Origin: Actinacidiphila epipremni
GTDB taxonomy: Bacteria > Actinomycetota > Actinomycetes > Streptomycetales > Streptomycetaceae
Length of the DNA stretch: 64,000 bases
Direction: 5' to 3'
Assembly (NCBI RefSeq): GCF_012034175.1
Contig: NZ_JAATEJ010000003.1
Span: 186,001 to 250,000, forward strand
In this document: positions 52,011-64,000 of the stretch, piece after piece
How positions within the stretch are numbered: position 1 is the first letter of the stretch
Layout of the letters: every line of letters begins with the position of its first letter
Notes under the pieces: model-generated
What the model was told of the DNA's origin: nothing
What the model saw: only the letters and a program-made list of their open reading frames with translations
The model's database searches: none
Translations under genes and position numbers: made by a program

Positions 52011-52529
52011 TCAGACCGGCAGGACGACCACCCGGCGCTGGGGCTCCTCGCCCTCGGACTCGCTGCGCAGGCCCGCGGCGGCGACCGCGTCATGCACGAC
52101 CTTGCGCTCGAACGGCGTCATCGGGTCCAGCGTGACCGGCTGCCCGGTCTCCTTGGCCTCGGCCGCCGCCTCCGCGCCCAGCTGCGCCAGCTCGGCGCGC
52201 TTACGGGCCCGGAAGCCGGCGATGTCGAGCATCAGGCGGCTGCGCTCACCGGTCTCCCGGTGCACCGCGAGCCTGGTCAGCTCCTGGAGCGCCTCCAGCA
52301 CCTCGCCGTCCCGGCCGACGAGCTTGGACAGCTCGCGCGCGGACCCGTCACCGACGATCGACACCGAGGCGCGCTCGCCCTCGACATCCATGTCGATGTC
52401 ACCGTCGAGGTCGGCGATGTCCAGCAGCCCCTCCAGGTAGTCCGCCGCGATCTCGCCCTCCTGCTCCAGCCGGGTCAGGGTCGCGGACGGACCGCTGTCG
52501 GATGCCGTGCCGCTCTTGACGTCGCTCAC
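52011..52529 (-). CDS. jag: Jag/KhpB-like R3H-KH RNA-binding protein
   Basis: 172 residues from GTG 52529, with GAGGAG upstream. Contains the type II KH domain (ELSKLVGRDGEVLEALQELT) and an R3H-type C-terminal segment (VTLDPMTPFERKVVHDAVAA). The Jag N-terminal domain is absent, as in other actinobacteria. Follows yidC after 25 bp; probably cotranscribed with yidC, yidD and rnpA. Confidence 0.92.
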   Translation of the reverse strand: MSDVKSGTASDSGPSATLTRLEQEGEIAADYLEGLLDIADLDGDIDMDVEGERASVSIVGDGSARELSKLVGRDGEVLEALQELTRLAVHRETGERSRLMLDIAGFRARKRAELAQLGAEAAAEAKETGQPVTLDPMTPFERKVVHDAVAAAGLRSESEGEEPQRRVVVLPV

Positions 52530-52554
52530 GCCTGGCCTCTCCTCTTGCTTCCTC

Positions 52555-53781
52555 TTACTTCTTCTTCGACGACAGGTTGGTCGGCTTGGACTTGGCTCCG
52601 GGCTGCTTGCCCGCCGTGCCGCCGCCCTGCTTCTGACCACCCGATCCGGCCCGTGGGGCACCGGCCCGGGGCGCGCCGGCCCGCGGGGCACCACCGCCGG
52701 ACTTGGGCTTCCCGCCGGACGCCTTGGCGCCGCCGTCGGTCTTCGCCGGGGCCGAGTCCTGCTTCTGGGCGCCGCCCGCGGCACCCGAGCCGCCGGCTCC
52801 CGTGGCACCCGCGCCCTGGCCGCCCGCGCGCGGGGCGCCGCCGGGGGCGGTGCCACCGGTCTGCCGCTTGGCCTTGGGCTGCCGCTTGGGCTGCGTGCGG
52901 TTGGCCCGCGCGACCTCGACGGCCTCCTTGGCCGCGACCTCCTCGGGCGCCTCGACGAGCTTGCCCTTGGCCCGCAGCCGCTCCTGGCGCTGCTGGAAGG
53001 CCAGGCTGCCCGGGGTGGGGTTGCGGTAGATCACGAACATCTGCTGGCCCATGGTCCACACGTTGGTGGTCAGCCAGTAGATGAGGACACCGACGGGGAA
53101 GTTGATGCCGAGGACGGCGAAGATCAGCGGGAAGACGTACATCAGCATCTTCTGCTGCTGCATGAACGGCGTCTTCACCGACATGTCCACGTTCTTCGTC
53201 ATCAGCTGGCGCTGGGTGAAGAACTGCGAGGCCGACATCAGCACGATCATGATGATGGTGACGAGCCGCACATTGGTGAGGGTGGCGCCGAGCTCACTGG
53301 CCTTCGACGCGCTGTCGAGGAACTTCGCCGACAGCGGGGCGCCGAAGATGTGCGCGTTCTGCGCGCTCTGGACGAGGCTGTGGTGGATCACACCGACCTC
53401 GTTGCCCTTCGCGATGTTGCTCAGCACGTGGTACAGCGCGAAGAAGAACGGTGACTGCGCCAGAATCGGCAGGCACGAGGAGAGCGGGTTGGTGCCCGTC
53501 TCCTTGTACAGCTTCATCATCTCTTCGGACTGCTTCTGGCGGTCGTTCTTGTAGCGCTCCTGGATCGCCTTCATCTTCGGCTGGAGCGCCTGCATGTTCC
53601 GCGTCGACTTGATCTGCTTGACGAACAGCGGGATCAGGCAGATGCGGATCAGGACCACCAGCGAGACGATGGACAGACCCCACGCCCAGCCGCTGTCCTT
53701 GTCGAAGATCAGGCTGTAGAACGAGTGGAACTGGACGATGATCCACGACACTGCGTCGTATAGGGGGTTCAGGATCCCCAC
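52555..53781 (-). CDS. yidC: Membrane protein insertase YidC/Oxa1
   Basis: 408 residues from GTG 53781, with AAGGAG upstream. The Oxa1 core is seen: [40 protein letters not shown] (with the key Arg in the hydrophilic groove), [20 protein letters not shown], and the last helices ([24 protein letters not shown]). A long Gly/Lys/Ala-rich cytoplasmic tail ends in SKKK and may bind the ribosome. Folds and inserts membrane proteins with or without SecYEG. Confidence 0.95.
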   Translation of the reverse strand: MGILNPLYDAVSWIIVQFHSFYSLIFDKDSGWAWGLSIVSLVVLIRICLIPLFVKQIKSTRNMQALQPKMKAIQERYKNDRQKQSEEMMKLYKETGTNPLSSCLPILAQSPFFFALYHVLSNIAKGNEVGVIHHSLVQSAQNAHIFGAPLSAKFLDSASKASELGATLTNVRLVTIIMIVLMSASQFFTQRQLMTKNVDMSVKTPFMQQQKMLMYVFPLIFAVLGINFPVGVLIYWLTTNVWTMGQQMFVIYRNPTPGSLAFQQRQERLRAKGKLVEAPEEVAAKEAVEVARANRTQPKRQPKAKRQTGGTAPGGAPRAGGQGAGATGAGGSGAAGGAQKQDSAPAKTDGGAKASGGKPKSGGGAPRAGAPRAGAPRAGSGGQKQGGGTAGKQPGAKSKPTNLSSKKK

Positions 53782-53783
53782 GG

Positions 53784-54101
53784 TCAGGCTCCTTGGGCGT
53801 GAGAGGGTCCGGTGGGCTCGGGCGTGACGGGCCCGTCGGAGCCGCCCCGCAGTGCGCGGCGCAGCAGTTCGTGCCATGGCGGTCGCTTGCGCGGCGGTAC
53901 ATGGTCCACACCACCGGGCGACCACGGGTTGCACCGGAGGATGCGCCACGCGGTCAGGGCGGTGCCCTTGATCGCGCCATGCCGGTCGATGGCGGTGTAC
54001 CCATAGTGCGAGCACGACGGGTAATACCGGCAGACCGGGCCGAGCAGCGGACTGATCGTCCACTGGTACAGCTTGATCAGTGCCAGCAGCGGGTATTTCA
54101 T
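53784..54101 (-). CDS. yidD: Membrane protein insertion efficiency factor YidD
   Basis: 105 residues. The family motif is complete: [55 protein letters not shown]. Start overlaps the rnpA stop (ATGA). Small peripheral membrane protein that helps YidC. Confidence 0.95.
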   Translation of the reverse strand: MKYPLLALIKLYQWTISPLLGPVCRYYPSCSHYGYTAIDRHGAIKGTALTAWRILRCNPWSPGGVDHVPPRKRPPWHELLRRALRGGSDGPVTPEPTGPSHAQGA

Positions 54102-54496
54102 TGAGCCACCCTCCCCTCGGCGTCGCCACGGGTGTCACGGCCCAGCAGCCGCGTCAGCGCGGCGTCCAGGTCGAGGGCCAGCTGTGCATGGTCCGCCTTC
54201 CCGGCCTCGGGAAGAGCGCGTACCACTACCAGGCTACCGGGGGGCAGCAGGGACAGACGCTCCCGGACGAGATGCCGCAGTCTGCGCTTGACCTGATTGC
54301 GCTGGACCGCGCCGCCGACCGCTTTGCTTACGACGAAACCCGCACGGGCCGGGGGAGTGCTCTCCCCAGGCACATGCGGGTCTGTGGCGTCGCGGCGCAG
54401 ATGGACGACCAGCAGCGGGCGGCCCGCCCGGCGTCCACGGCGCACGGCCGTAGCGAAATCCTGGCGCCGCCTCAGCCGATTCTCGGAGGGCAGCAC
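54098..54496 (-). CDS. rnpA: Ribonuclease P protein component
   Basis: 132 residues from GTG 54496 ([20 protein letters not shown]). The RNR motif is present ([20 protein letters not shown]). With the RNase P RNA it matures the 5' ends of tRNAs. In-frame sequence upstream of the GTG runs back towards rpmH but looks non-coding. Confidence 0.94.
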   Translation of the reverse strand: MLPSENRLRRRQDFATAVRRGRRAGRPLLVVHLRRDATDPHVPGESTPPARAGFVVSKAVGGAVQRNQVKRRLRHLVRERLSLLPPGSLVVVRALPEAGKADHAQLALDLDAALTRLLGRDTRGDAEGRVAQ

Positions 54497-54515
54497 GACA
54501 TCAGGCCTGGGGCGA

Positions 54516-54653
54516 TCAGGCGGACAGGCGGGCGCGACCCTTGGCACGGCGGGTCGCGAGGATCGCGCGACCGGCACGCGTCCGCATGCGCAGACGGAAG
54601 CCGTGGGTCTTGGCACGACGGCGGTTGTTCGGCTGGAAAGTGCGCTTGCTCAC
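54516..54653 (-). CDS. rpmH: 50S ribosomal protein L34
   Basis: 45 residues from GTG 54653: [20 protein letters not shown] with [20 protein letters not shown] following, the universal L34 signature. Too short to stand out by length alone. First gene of the rpmH-rnpA-yidD-yidC-jag group, divergent from dnaA. Confidence 0.97.
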   Translation of the reverse strand: MSKRTFQPNNRRRAKTHGFRLRMRTRAGRAILATRRAKGRARLSA

Positions 54654-55046
54654 TTGAGGGCTCCAGGGGAGTTCGGTCCTGCGGGGCGGGGCGTCGCCTG
54701 GCTGTCACCGTGCGCCCACGAAGCACTCGCGGACCAGACGGGTCACCGCTTGAACGACCGCCCGGGGGCGTCAACGTCCCGGAGGATCCTCGCCTCGAAG
54801 TAGGCAGGCGGCAGCAGCCATCGACAACTCGACCTCGATACGGTACGTGCGGCTAGGCCATCCGGTCAAACCCGGCGCCGCGGCCCCGCCATTTGTACAC
54901 ACCCTGTGGACAACGACTTGAACCGTGCACGCCGCCCTGATTACCGTGGCTGAACTCCGTACTCTTCCCGCCCCTCATCAGATCCACACGTCCGCGGGAG
55001 CCCGCCACCCCTACAAGCAACTCAGCAACCCGAGAGAGCGTGCCCT
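54654..55046. promoter_or_regulatory. Divergent rpmH-dnaA promoter region
   Basis: A perfect DnaA box (TTGTCCACA on the reverse strand) lies at 54905-54913, consistent with DnaA autoregulation. The stretch has no coding potential that I can support. It should contain the promoters of both dnaA and rpmH. Confidence 0.7.
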
Positions 55047-56807
55047 GTGGCTGACGTAAGCGCCGATCTTGCCGCAGTGTGGCCGCGGGTACTGCAGAAG
55101 CTGCTGGCGGCGGGGGAGGACCTCAAGCCGACGCACGCGCAGTGGCTGCGCCGTATCCAGCCGCTCGCGCTGGTCGCCGGCACCGCCGTGCTCTCGGCGC
55201 CCAACGAGTACGCCAAGAACATCCTGGAGGGCCAGCAGCTGCGGCAGCTGATCACCGATGTGCTCAGCCATGAGTTCGGTCACACCGTGGGCATCGCGAT
55301 CGCGGTCGCGTCCGGCGGCGACCAGGACCAGGAGGCCGCGCCGCCCGCCCCGCACCGGGAGCACCCGGGACACCAAGGTCACCAGGGCCATCCGGAGCCC
55401 CCGGAGCCGCAGCGCGGCGGCCCCGGCGACCCGTACGAGGAGCCGCACCGGCCCCGGCACGCCTACCGGGAGCAGCCCGAGAGCGGCGACTGGACCCCGC
55501 GCAACCCCGCCGACAGCTGGCAGCAGCCCGGGCTCGGCAACTGGGGCGTGCCGCAGGCCGGCGGCTTCCAGGACCGCGGCCCCTACCGCCCCGAGCGGCC
55601 GGACGGCTACGGGACCGTCCCCCACCAGCCGCTGCCCTCCGACCGCCCGCCGCCGCCCGACGGCATGGGCGCGGGCTCCGGAGGCCGGGGCGGCGCGGGG
55701 CCGGGCTCCCACCCGGGCCCCCACTCGCATACGGGCTCAGGCCCGGGCGCGGGCGGCAGCGGCGGCTCGGTGGAGCCCACCGCGCGGCTGAACCCGAAGT
55801 ACCTCTTCGACACCTTCGTCATCGGCGCCTCCAACCGCTTCGCGCACGCCGCCGCCGTGGCGGTCGCCGAGGCGCCGGCCAAGGCGTACAACCCGCTCTT
55901 CATCTACGGCGAGTCCGGGCTCGGCAAGACGCACCTGCTGCACGCGATCGGCCACTACGCGCGCAGCCTCTACCCGGGCACCCGGGTCAGGTACGTCAGC
56001 TCCGAGGAGTTCACCAACGAGTTCATCAACTCCATCCGGGACGGCAAGGCGGACGCGTTCCGCAAGCGCTACCGGGACATGGACATCCTGCTGGTCGACG
56101 ACATCCAGTTCCTGGCGCAGAAGGAGTCGACGCAGGAGGAGTTCTTCCACACCTTCAACACGCTGCACAACGCCAACAAGCAGATCGTGCTGTCCTCGGA
56201 CCGGCCGCCCAAGCAGCTGATCACCCTGGAGGACCGGCTGCGCAACCGGTTCGAGTGGGGATTGATCACCGACGTCCAGCCGCCCGAACTGGAGACCCGG
56301 ATCGCGATCCTGCGCAAGAAGGCCGTGCAGGAGCAGCTGAACGCGCCGCCCGAGGTGCTGGAGTTCATCGCCTCGCGGATCTCCCGCAACATCCGGGAGC
56401 TGGAAGGCGCGCTGATCCGGGTGACGGCCTTCGCGAGCCTGAACCGGCAGCCGGTGGACCTGCAGCTCACCGAGATCGTGCTGAAGGACCTGATCCCGGG
56501 CGGCGAGGACTCGGTGCCGGAGATCAGCGGGACGGCGATCATGGCCGAGACGGCCGCCTACTTCGGTCTGGCGGTGGACGACCTGTCGGGTTCGTCACGC
56601 AGCCGGGTACTGGTCACCGCGCGGCAGATCGCGATGTACCTGTGCCGGGAGCTGACGGACCTGTCGCTGCCGAAGATCGGCGCGCTGTTCGGCGGGCGCG
56701 ACCACACCACGGTGATGCACGCCGACCGCAAGATCCGCTCGCTGATGGCCGAGCGGCGGTCGATCTACAACCAGGTGACCGAGCTCACCAACCGCATCAA
56801 GAGCTGA
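55047..56807 (+). CDS. dnaA: Chromosomal replication initiator DnaA
   Basis: 586 residues from GTG 55047. Domain I ([20 protein letters not shown]) is followed by a long disordered Gly/Pro/His-rich domain II (~95-245), typical of Streptomyces. The AAA+ domain has Walker [21 protein letters not shown] near 290 and Walker [15 protein letters not shown] near 350. Domain IV carries the DnaA-box-binding motif [17 protein letters not shown] near 550. Loads DnaB at oriC just downstream. Confidence 0.98.
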   Translation: MADVSADLAAVWPRVLQKLLAAGEDLKPTHAQWLRRIQPLALVAGTAVLSAPNEYAKNILEGQQLRQLITDVLSHEFGHTVGIAIAVASGGDQDQEAAPPAPHREHPGHQGHQGHPEPPEPQRGGPGDPYEEPHRPRHAYREQPESGDWTPRNPADSWQQPGLGNWGVPQAGGFQDRGPYRPERPDGYGTVPHQPLPSDRPPPPDGMGAGSGGRGGAGPGSHPGPHSHTGSGPGAGGSGGSVEPTARLNPKYLFDTFVIGASNRFAHAAAVAVAEAPAKAYNPLFIYGESGLGKTHLLHAIGHYARSLYPGTRVRYVSSEEFTNEFINSIRDGKADAFRKRYRDMDILLVDDIQFLAQKESTQEEFFHTFNTLHNANKQIVLSSDRPPKQLITLEDRLRNRFEWGLITDVQPPELETRIAILRKKAVQEQLNAPPEVLEFIASRISRNIRELEGALIRVTAFASLNRQPVDLQLTEIVLKDLIPGGEDSVPEISGTAIMAETAAYFGLAVDDLSGSSRSRVLVTARQIAMYLCRELTDLSLPKIGALFGGRDHTTVMHADRKIRSLMAERRSIYNQVTELTNRIKS

Positions 56808-57540
56808 GACCCGCTCCCACGCTGTTCGATTCCCCGGCGCCGCGGTCCTGTTGTCCACAGGACCGCGGCTTTTTTGTCGTCCACACCCTGGGGACACCGC
56901 AGTTGTCCCGATACTCTCCACAGCGGCCCGCTGCGTGAGGGTGTCCCGGCAGCTCAGCCGGTTGGGGAAATGTGGGTAACCGTCGTCCACAGGCTGTGGA
57001 CGGGAGAGTTGTCCCCAGCACCCGTGAGCGGTTGTCCCCAGGCCGCCCACAGGCTGGGGCCGGTTGTGCACAGCTACCGGTCAGTTCTCCACATCTTTGT
57101 CCACTGTTCGGCAACGAAATGCACTCTGTCCCACGGAAGAGTGAAAGCCGTCACACCAACGTGGTGGGTTGGCCTGGGGAGAACCTGGGTATTCCTGGGG
57201 ACAGCGCTGGGGACAACCCCCATGAGCCTGTGTACGGGATGTGCACAACTTTCCTGTGTCCACAGGACGGCCCGGTTGTCCACCGCCGTCACCCACAGGC
57301 TCTGGGGATAAAAAACGTGGCCTGACCTGCGCAGGAACCGGTTATCCACGGTATCCACACCCCCTACTACTACGACTACACGTAGAGAGCGGGGAATCGG
57401 TTGGGAAGCGGGCCCTGTGCACAACTCGGCCCTCGTCGCCCGACCCTCCGTGTCGCCGCTTGACGCCAAGCCGCTCCGAGTGACAGTGCTGTGCGTCAGA
57501 CTGTTCCCCGACAGTCGGCAACAAGCAGGAGGCGGTTCCG
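56808..57540. other. Origin of replication oriC (DnaA-box-rich dnaA-dnaN spacer)
   Basis: A 730-bp non-coding spacer dense in DnaA-box-like nonamers on both strands. Clear ones are TTGTCCACA 56851-56859, TCGTCCACA 56877-56885 and 56983-56991, TTGTGCACA 57064-57072, TTCTCCACA 57085-57093, TTGTCCACT 57097-57105, GTGTCCACA 57256-57264, TTGTCCACC 57276-57284, TTATCCACG 57342-57350 and GTATCCACA 57351-57359; many looser matches (TTGTCCCCA) lie between. Position and content match the mapped Streptomyces oriC. Confidence 0.95.
56839..56875 (+). terminator. Rho-independent terminator of dnaA with a DnaA box in the loop
   Basis: GCCGCGGTCCTG and CAGGACCGCGGC form a 12-bp stem around TTGTCCA, followed by six Ts. 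A perfect DnaA box (56851-56859) spans the loop and the first stem bases. Confidence 0.85.
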
Positions 57541-58671
57541 GTGAAGATCCGGGTGGAGCGCGACGTACTCGCCGAGGCTGTGGCGTGGGCAGCACGCAGC
57601 CTCCCGGCCCGTCCCCCGGTGCCGGTGCTCGCCGGGCTGCTGCTCAAGGCCGAGGAGGGCCAGCTGAGCCTGTCCGGCTTCGACTACGAGGTCTCGGCCC
57701 GGGTCGCCGTCGAGGCCGAGGTGGACGAGGAGGGCACCGTCCTGGTGTCCGGCCGACTGCTCGCCGACATCTCCCGGGCGCTGCCCAACCGCCCGGTGGA
57801 GATCTCCACCGACGGCGTCCGCGTCACCGTCGTGTGCGGCAGCTCGCGCTTCACCCTCCACACACTCCCTGTGGAGGAGTACCCGGCGCTGCCCGCGATG
57901 CCGGTGGCCTCCGGCACGGTCTCCGGCGAGGTCTTCGCCGCCGCCGCCAGCCAGGCCGCCATCGCCGCGGGCCGGGACGACACCCTGCCGGTGCTCACCG
58001 GCGTGCGGATCGAGATCGAGGGCGACACGGTGACGCTGGCCGCCACCGACCGCTACCGCTTCGCCGTCCGGGAGTTCCTGTGGAAGCCCGAGCAGCCCGA
58101 CATCTCCGCGGTCGCCCTGGTGCCCGCCAAGACGCTGCAGGACATCGCCAAGTCGCTCACCAGCGGCGACACCGTGTCCATCGCACTGGCCGGCTCCGGC
58201 GCCGGTGAGGGCCTGATCGGCTTCGAGGGCGCCGGCCGCCGCACCACGACCCGGCTGCTGGAGGGCGACCTGCCCAAGTACCGCACGCTCTTCCCCACCG
58301 AGTTCGCCTCCGTCGCGGTGATCGAGACCGCGCCCTTCGTCGAGGCCGTCAAGCGCGTCGCCCTGGTCGCCGAGCGCAACACCCCGGTGCGGCTGAGCTT
58401 CGAGCAGGGCGTGCTGACCCTGGAGGCCGGCTCCAGCGAGGACGCACAGGCTGTGGAAAGGGTCGACGCGACGCTGGAGGGCGACGACATCTCCATCGCC
58501 TTCAACCCGACGTTCCTGCTCGACGGCCTGAGCGCGATCGACTCCCCGGCCGCGCAGCTGTCGTTCACCACGTCCACCAAGCCGGCCCTGCTCAGCGGGC
58601 GCCCGGCCGTCGACGCCGAGGCCGACGAGGCGTACAAGTACCTGATCATGCCGGTGCGGCTGTCCGGCTGA
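57541..58671 (+). CDS. dnaN: DNA polymerase III beta subunit (sliding clamp)
   Basis: 376 residues from GTG 57541. Three clamp domains are seen (MKIRVERDVLAEAVAWAARS; VLTGVRIEIEGDTVTLAATD; and the last with LIMPVRLSG, the typical C-terminus). Forms the ring that tethers the replicase to DNA. Directly follows oriC. Confidence 0.97.
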   Translation: MKIRVERDVLAEAVAWAARSLPARPPVPVLAGLLLKAEEGQLSLSGFDYEVSARVAVEAEVDEEGTVLVSGRLLADISRALPNRPVEISTDGVRVTVVCGSSRFTLHTLPVEEYPALPAMPVASGTVSGEVFAAAASQAAIAAGRDDTLPVLTGVRIEIEGDTVTLAATDRYRFAVREFLWKPEQPDISAVALVPAKTLQDIAKSLTSGDTVSIALAGSGAGEGLIGFEGAGRRTTTRLLEGDLPKYRTLFPTEFASVAVIETAPFVEAVKRVALVAERNTPVRLSFEQGVLTLEAGSSEDAQAVERVDATLEGDDISIAFNPTFLLDGLSAIDSPAAQLSFTTSTKPALLSGRPAVDAEADEAYKYLIMPVRLSG

Positions 58672-58810
58672 GCCCGCCCGCAGCGCCCGCCGCCGCCGAC
58701 GTAGGCTCGTCCTCAGGTCAGGTTCACGGTCAAGGCAGCGGCAAAGCGGCACCCGGGTACATCCCGGGCGTCCCGGACGCCGCCCGGCGCTTCGAAACGA
58801 AGGAAGTGTG

Positions 58811-59689
58811 ATGGAGCTCGGTCTCATCGGTCTCGGCAAGATGGGCGGCAACATGCGCGAGCGGATCCGCCGCGCGGGCCACACCGTCATCGGCTACGAC
58901 CGCAACCCGGACGTCGCCGATGTCCACAGCCTCAAGGAGCTTGTGGACAGCCTGCAAGGGCCGCGGGTGGTGTGGGTCATGGTGCCGGCCGGCGCCGCGA
59001 CGCAGTCCACCATCGACGAGCTGGGCGAGCTGCTCTCCCCCGGCGACCTGGTCATCGACGGCGGCAACTCCCGCTGGACGGACGACGAGAAGCACGCCGA
59101 CCAGCTGGCCGGCAAGGGCATCGGCTTTGTCGACTGCGGTGTGTCCGGCGGTGTGTGGGGCCTGGCGAACGGCTACGCGCTGATGTACGGCGGCAAGGCC
59201 GAGGACATCGCCAAGGCGCAGCCGATCTTCGACGCGCTCAAGCCGGAGGGCGACAGCGGCGCGGTGCACGCCGGCCGGGTCGGCGCGGGGCATTTCGCGA
59301 AGATGGTCCACAACGGCATCGAGTACGCGATGATGCAGGCTTACGCCGAGGGCTGGGAGCTGCTGGAGGCGGTGGACTCGGTCACCGACGTCCGCGAGGT
59401 CTTCCGCTCCTGGAAGTCGGGCACGGTCATCCGCTCCTGGCTGCTGGACCTGGCCGTCGACGCCCTCGACAAGGACGAGCACCTGCACGGGCTGCGCGGC
59501 TACGCCGACGACTCGGGCGAGGGCCGCTGGACGGTGGAGGCCGCGATCGACAACGCGGTGCCGCTGCCGGCGATCACCGCCTCCCTCTTCGCGCGGTTCG
59601 CCTCCCGGCAGGACGACTCGCCGCAGATGAAGATGATCGCCGCGCTGCGCAACGAGTTCGGCGGCCACGCGGTCACCGCCGCCGAGTAG
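58811..59689 (+). CDS. gnd: 6-phosphogluconate dehydrogenase-like protein (decarboxylating, Gnd/YqeC type)
   Basis: 292 residues from ATG 58811, with GAAGGAAG upstream. NAD(P) motif [20 protein letters not shown]; substrate-binding region [54 protein letters not shown]. The short form (about 300 aa) is characteristic of NAD-preferring GndA-type enzymes. Its position between dnaN and recF is standard in Streptomyces. Confidence 0.92.
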   Translation: MELGLIGLGKMGGNMRERIRRAGHTVIGYDRNPDVADVHSLKELVDSLQGPRVVWVMVPAGAATQSTIDELGELLSPGDLVIDGGNSRWTDDEKHADQLAGKGIGFVDCGVSGGVWGLANGYALMYGGKAEDIAKAQPIFDALKPEGDSGAVHAGRVGAGHFAKMVHNGIEYAMMQAYAEGWELLEAVDSVTDVREVFRSWKSGTVIRSWLLDLAVDALDKDEHLHGLRGYADDSGEGRWTVEAAIDNAVPLPAITASLFARFASRQDDSPQMKMIAALRNEFGGHAVTAAE

Positions 59690-59741
59690 CACCCGAGTAG
59701 CACTGCAGGGAGGTCGGCGCGGCGACGCGCCACGCAAGACG

Positions 59742-60956
59742 ATGCACGTAGCGCACCTGTCGCTCGCCGACTTCCGCTCCTACGCCCGGGCCGAGGTCCC
59801 TCTCGACCCGGGCGTCACGGCTTTCGTGGGCCCCAACGGGCAGGGCAAGACCAACCTGGTCGAGGCGGTCGGCTACCTGGCGACGCTGGGCAGCCACCGG
59901 GTGGCCTCCGACGCCCCGCTGGTGCGGATCGGCGCCGAGCGCGCGGTGGTACGGGCCCAGGTCGTGCAGGGCGGCGGCGGGCCGCACGGCGACGCCCCCG
60001 CCGACGGTGAGCGCCGCCGGCTGCTGGAGCTGGAGATCAACCCCGGCCGCGCCAACCGGGCCCGGATCAACCGCTCCACGCAGGTCCGGCCGCGCGACCT
60101 GCTCGGCATCGTCCGCAGCGTGCTGTTCGCGCCCGAGGACCTGGCGCTGGTCAAGGGCGACCCCGGGGAGCGCCGGCGCTTCCTCGACGAGCTGATCACC
60201 GCCCGCGCGCCGCGGCTGGCCGGAGTGCGCGCGGACTACGAGCGGGTGCTCAAGCAGCGCAACACCCTGCTGAAGACCGCGGCGCTGGCCCGCCGGCACG
60301 GCGGCAAGGGCGCGGACTTGTCCACGCTCGACGTGTGGGACCAGCACCTGGCCACGGCCGGCGCCGAGTTGCTGGCCCAGCGCCTGGACCTGGTGGCGGC
60401 GCTGCAACCGCGGGTGGACAAGGCGTACGAGCAACTGGCGCCCGGCGGCGGCCCGGTGGGCCTGGAGTACCGCTCCAGCGCCGCGGCGGCAGGTGCGGAC
60501 GGCACGGACGGCACGGCCGGTGCGCCCGGCGACGAGGCCCTGGCGGGGGCGAGCGGTCGCGCCGAGCTCTTCCAGCTGCTGCTGGAGGCGCTGACGCGGG
60601 CCCGCCGGCAGGAGATCGAGCGCGGGGTGACGCTGGTCGGCCCGCACCGCGACGATCTGCTGCTGAAGCTGGGCCCGATGCCCGCGAAGGGGTATGCGAG
60701 CCACGGCGAGTCGTGGTCGTACGCGCTCGCGCTGCGGCTGGCCTCGTACGAGCTGCTGTGCGCGGACGGCGACGAGCCGGTGCTGGTGCTGGACGACGTC
60801 TTCGCGGAGCTGGACGTCCGGCGCCGGGAGCGGCTCGCGGAGCTGGTCGCGCCGGGCGAGCAGGTGCTGGTCACGGCCGCGGTGGACGACGACGTGCCGG
60901 GGGCGCTGCGCGGGGCGCGCTTCGCGGTGGAGAACGGAACGGTGGTACGGCAGTGA
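59742..60956 (+). CDS. recF: DNA replication and repair protein RecF
   Basis: 404 residues. Walker [24 protein letters not shown] signature region [20 protein letters not shown], Walker [14 protein letters not shown]. Helps load RecA at gaps. An Ala/Gly-rich insertion near residue 250 ([20 protein letters not shown]) is a lineage-specific loop. Stop overlaps the next gene (GTGA). Confidence 0.96.
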   Translation: MHVAHLSLADFRSYARAEVPLDPGVTAFVGPNGQGKTNLVEAVGYLATLGSHRVASDAPLVRIGAERAVVRAQVVQGGGGPHGDAPADGERRRLLELEINPGRANRARINRSTQVRPRDLLGIVRSVLFAPEDLALVKGDPGERRRFLDELITARAPRLAGVRADYERVLKQRNTLLKTAALARRHGGKGADLSTLDVWDQHLATAGAELLAQRLDLVAALQPRVDKAYEQLAPGGGPVGLEYRSSAAAAGADGTDGTAGAPGDEALAGASGRAELFQLLLEALTRARRQEIERGVTLVGPHRDDLLLKLGPMPAKGYASHGESWSYALALRLASYELLCADGDEPVLVLDDVFAELDVRRRERLAELVAPGEQVLVTAAVDDDVPGALRGARFAVENGTVVRQ

Positions 60957-61489
60957 GCGACTCGACCCCACCCGCGCCCCGCCCCGCCGAGCCCTCCGGG
61001 GTGGACCTGGCGCGGGTCGCGCTGCGCGCGGCGAAGGAGCAGGCCCGCGCCCGGGGCGCGGCGGCGGTGCAGAAGAAGCAGGCCAGGCGCGGCGGCCTGC
61101 GCAGCGGCGCGCACGCCGACGGGCGGGACCCGCTGCCGCTGGGCGCGGCCATCAACCGGCTCATCACCGAGCGCGGCTGGGAGGCGCCGGCCGCGGTCGG
61201 CGGGGTGATGGGCCGCTGGCCGCAGCTGGTCGGCCCGGAGGTCGCCCAGCACTGCGCGCCCGAGCGCTACGACGAGGAGGAGCGGGTCCTCACCGTGAGC
61301 TGCGACTCCACGGCGTGGGCGACCCAGCTGCGGCTGCTGGCCCCCACCCTGGTGGCCCGGCTCAACTCCGACCTCGGCCACGGCACCGTCAAGCTGCTGA
61401 AGGTGCTGGGCCCGGCCGGCCCCCCGCGCGGTTACGGCGGCCGGCTGCGCGCTCCCGGCAGCCGCGGCCCCGGCGACACCTACGGCTGA
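60953..61489 (+). CDS. DciA-like (DUF721) protein
   Basis: 178 residues from GTG 60953, translationally coupled to recF. A basic N-terminal tail leads to the DUF721 domain ([60 protein letters not shown]). DciA proteins act with DnaB in loading or controlling the replicative helicase in bacteria without DnaC. A DciA-like gene next to recF and gyrB is typical of actinobacteria. Confidence 0.9.
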   Translation: MSDSTPPAPRPAEPSGVDLARVALRAAKEQARARGAAAVQKKQARRGGLRSGAHADGRDPLPLGAAINRLITERGWEAPAAVGGVMGRWPQLVGPEVAQHCAPERYDEEERVLTVSCDSTAWATQLRLLAPTLVARLNSDLGHGTVKLLKVLGPAGPPRGYGGRLRAPGSRGPGDTYG

Positions 61490-63959
<2,470 letters not shown>

Positions 63960-64000
63960 GTCGGCCCCCCCATTGGCCGTGTGAAAGGACTATCTGACAG

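Overview
The window is high-GC actinobacterial DNA and almost certainly Streptomyces. Gene content and order around the replication origin (rpsF-ssb-rpsR-rplI, dnaB, femX, ino1, cca, murJ, sigM, trxBA, parBA, rsmG, jag, yidC, yidD, rnpA, rpmH, dnaA, oriC, dnaN, a gnd-like gene, recF, a DciA-like gene, gyrB) match the conserved Streptomyces origin region. GTG starts, ATGA/GTGA gene overlaps, parS sites of the GTTTCACGTGAAAC type and a DnaA-box-rich dnaA-dnaN spacer agree with this.

Layout. (1) 1-6.4 kb is ordinary accessory chromosome: the end of an MFS exporter, a serine beta-lactamase-family hydrolase, a PPM1/LCMT-type methyltransferase, and a secreted family 3 glycoside hydrolase with two duplicated F5/8C domains. 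A CebR-like palindrome overlaps the presumed start of transcription of the hydrolase gene. (2) 6.4-9.97 kb is a lower-GC accessory island of unknown genes. It ends in a broken tnsA and a relic transposon right end. (3) 9,973-19,951 is an apparently complete Tn7-like transposon of 9,979 bp. It has inverted termini (TGTAGGTTCTC), a 5-bp duplication (ACAGG), three TnsB-type sites at each end, an overlapping tnsA-tnsB-tnsC-tniQ operon and two cargo genes. The tnsA-side end lies 11 bp past the stop codon of dnaB, the same geometry as Tn7 next to glmS. (4) 19.9-25.1 kb holds dnaB, a DnaA-box cluster, a MATE transporter and the rpsF-ssb-rpsR-rplI operon. (5) 25.4-42.6 kb is mostly cell envelope: FemX, a racemase-fold protein, a GT87 mannosyltransferase, a class A PBP, a PadR regulator with inositol phosphate synthase, a CCA enzyme, DUF6049 and MurJ. 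(6) 42.7-54.7 kb holds a pseudokinase, sigM and its anti-sigma gene, trxBA with a SigR-type promoter, parAB, and rsmG-jag-yidC-yidD-rnpA-rpmH. (7) 55-64 kb holds dnaA, oriC, dnaN, the gnd-like gene, recF, the DciA-like gene and gyrB.

The most notable system is the dnaB-linked Tn7-like element. Its TniQ/TnsD protein carries two helix-turn-helix segments and then a C-terminal LysR-type winged HTH, so it is a good candidate for a target selector that reads the 3' end of the replicative helicase gene. The relic right end lies 2 bp from the left end of the intact element, which indicates that the same dnaB-proximal site was used at least twice by divergent relatives. No searches could be run; family calls rest on motifs and synteny read from the sequence.
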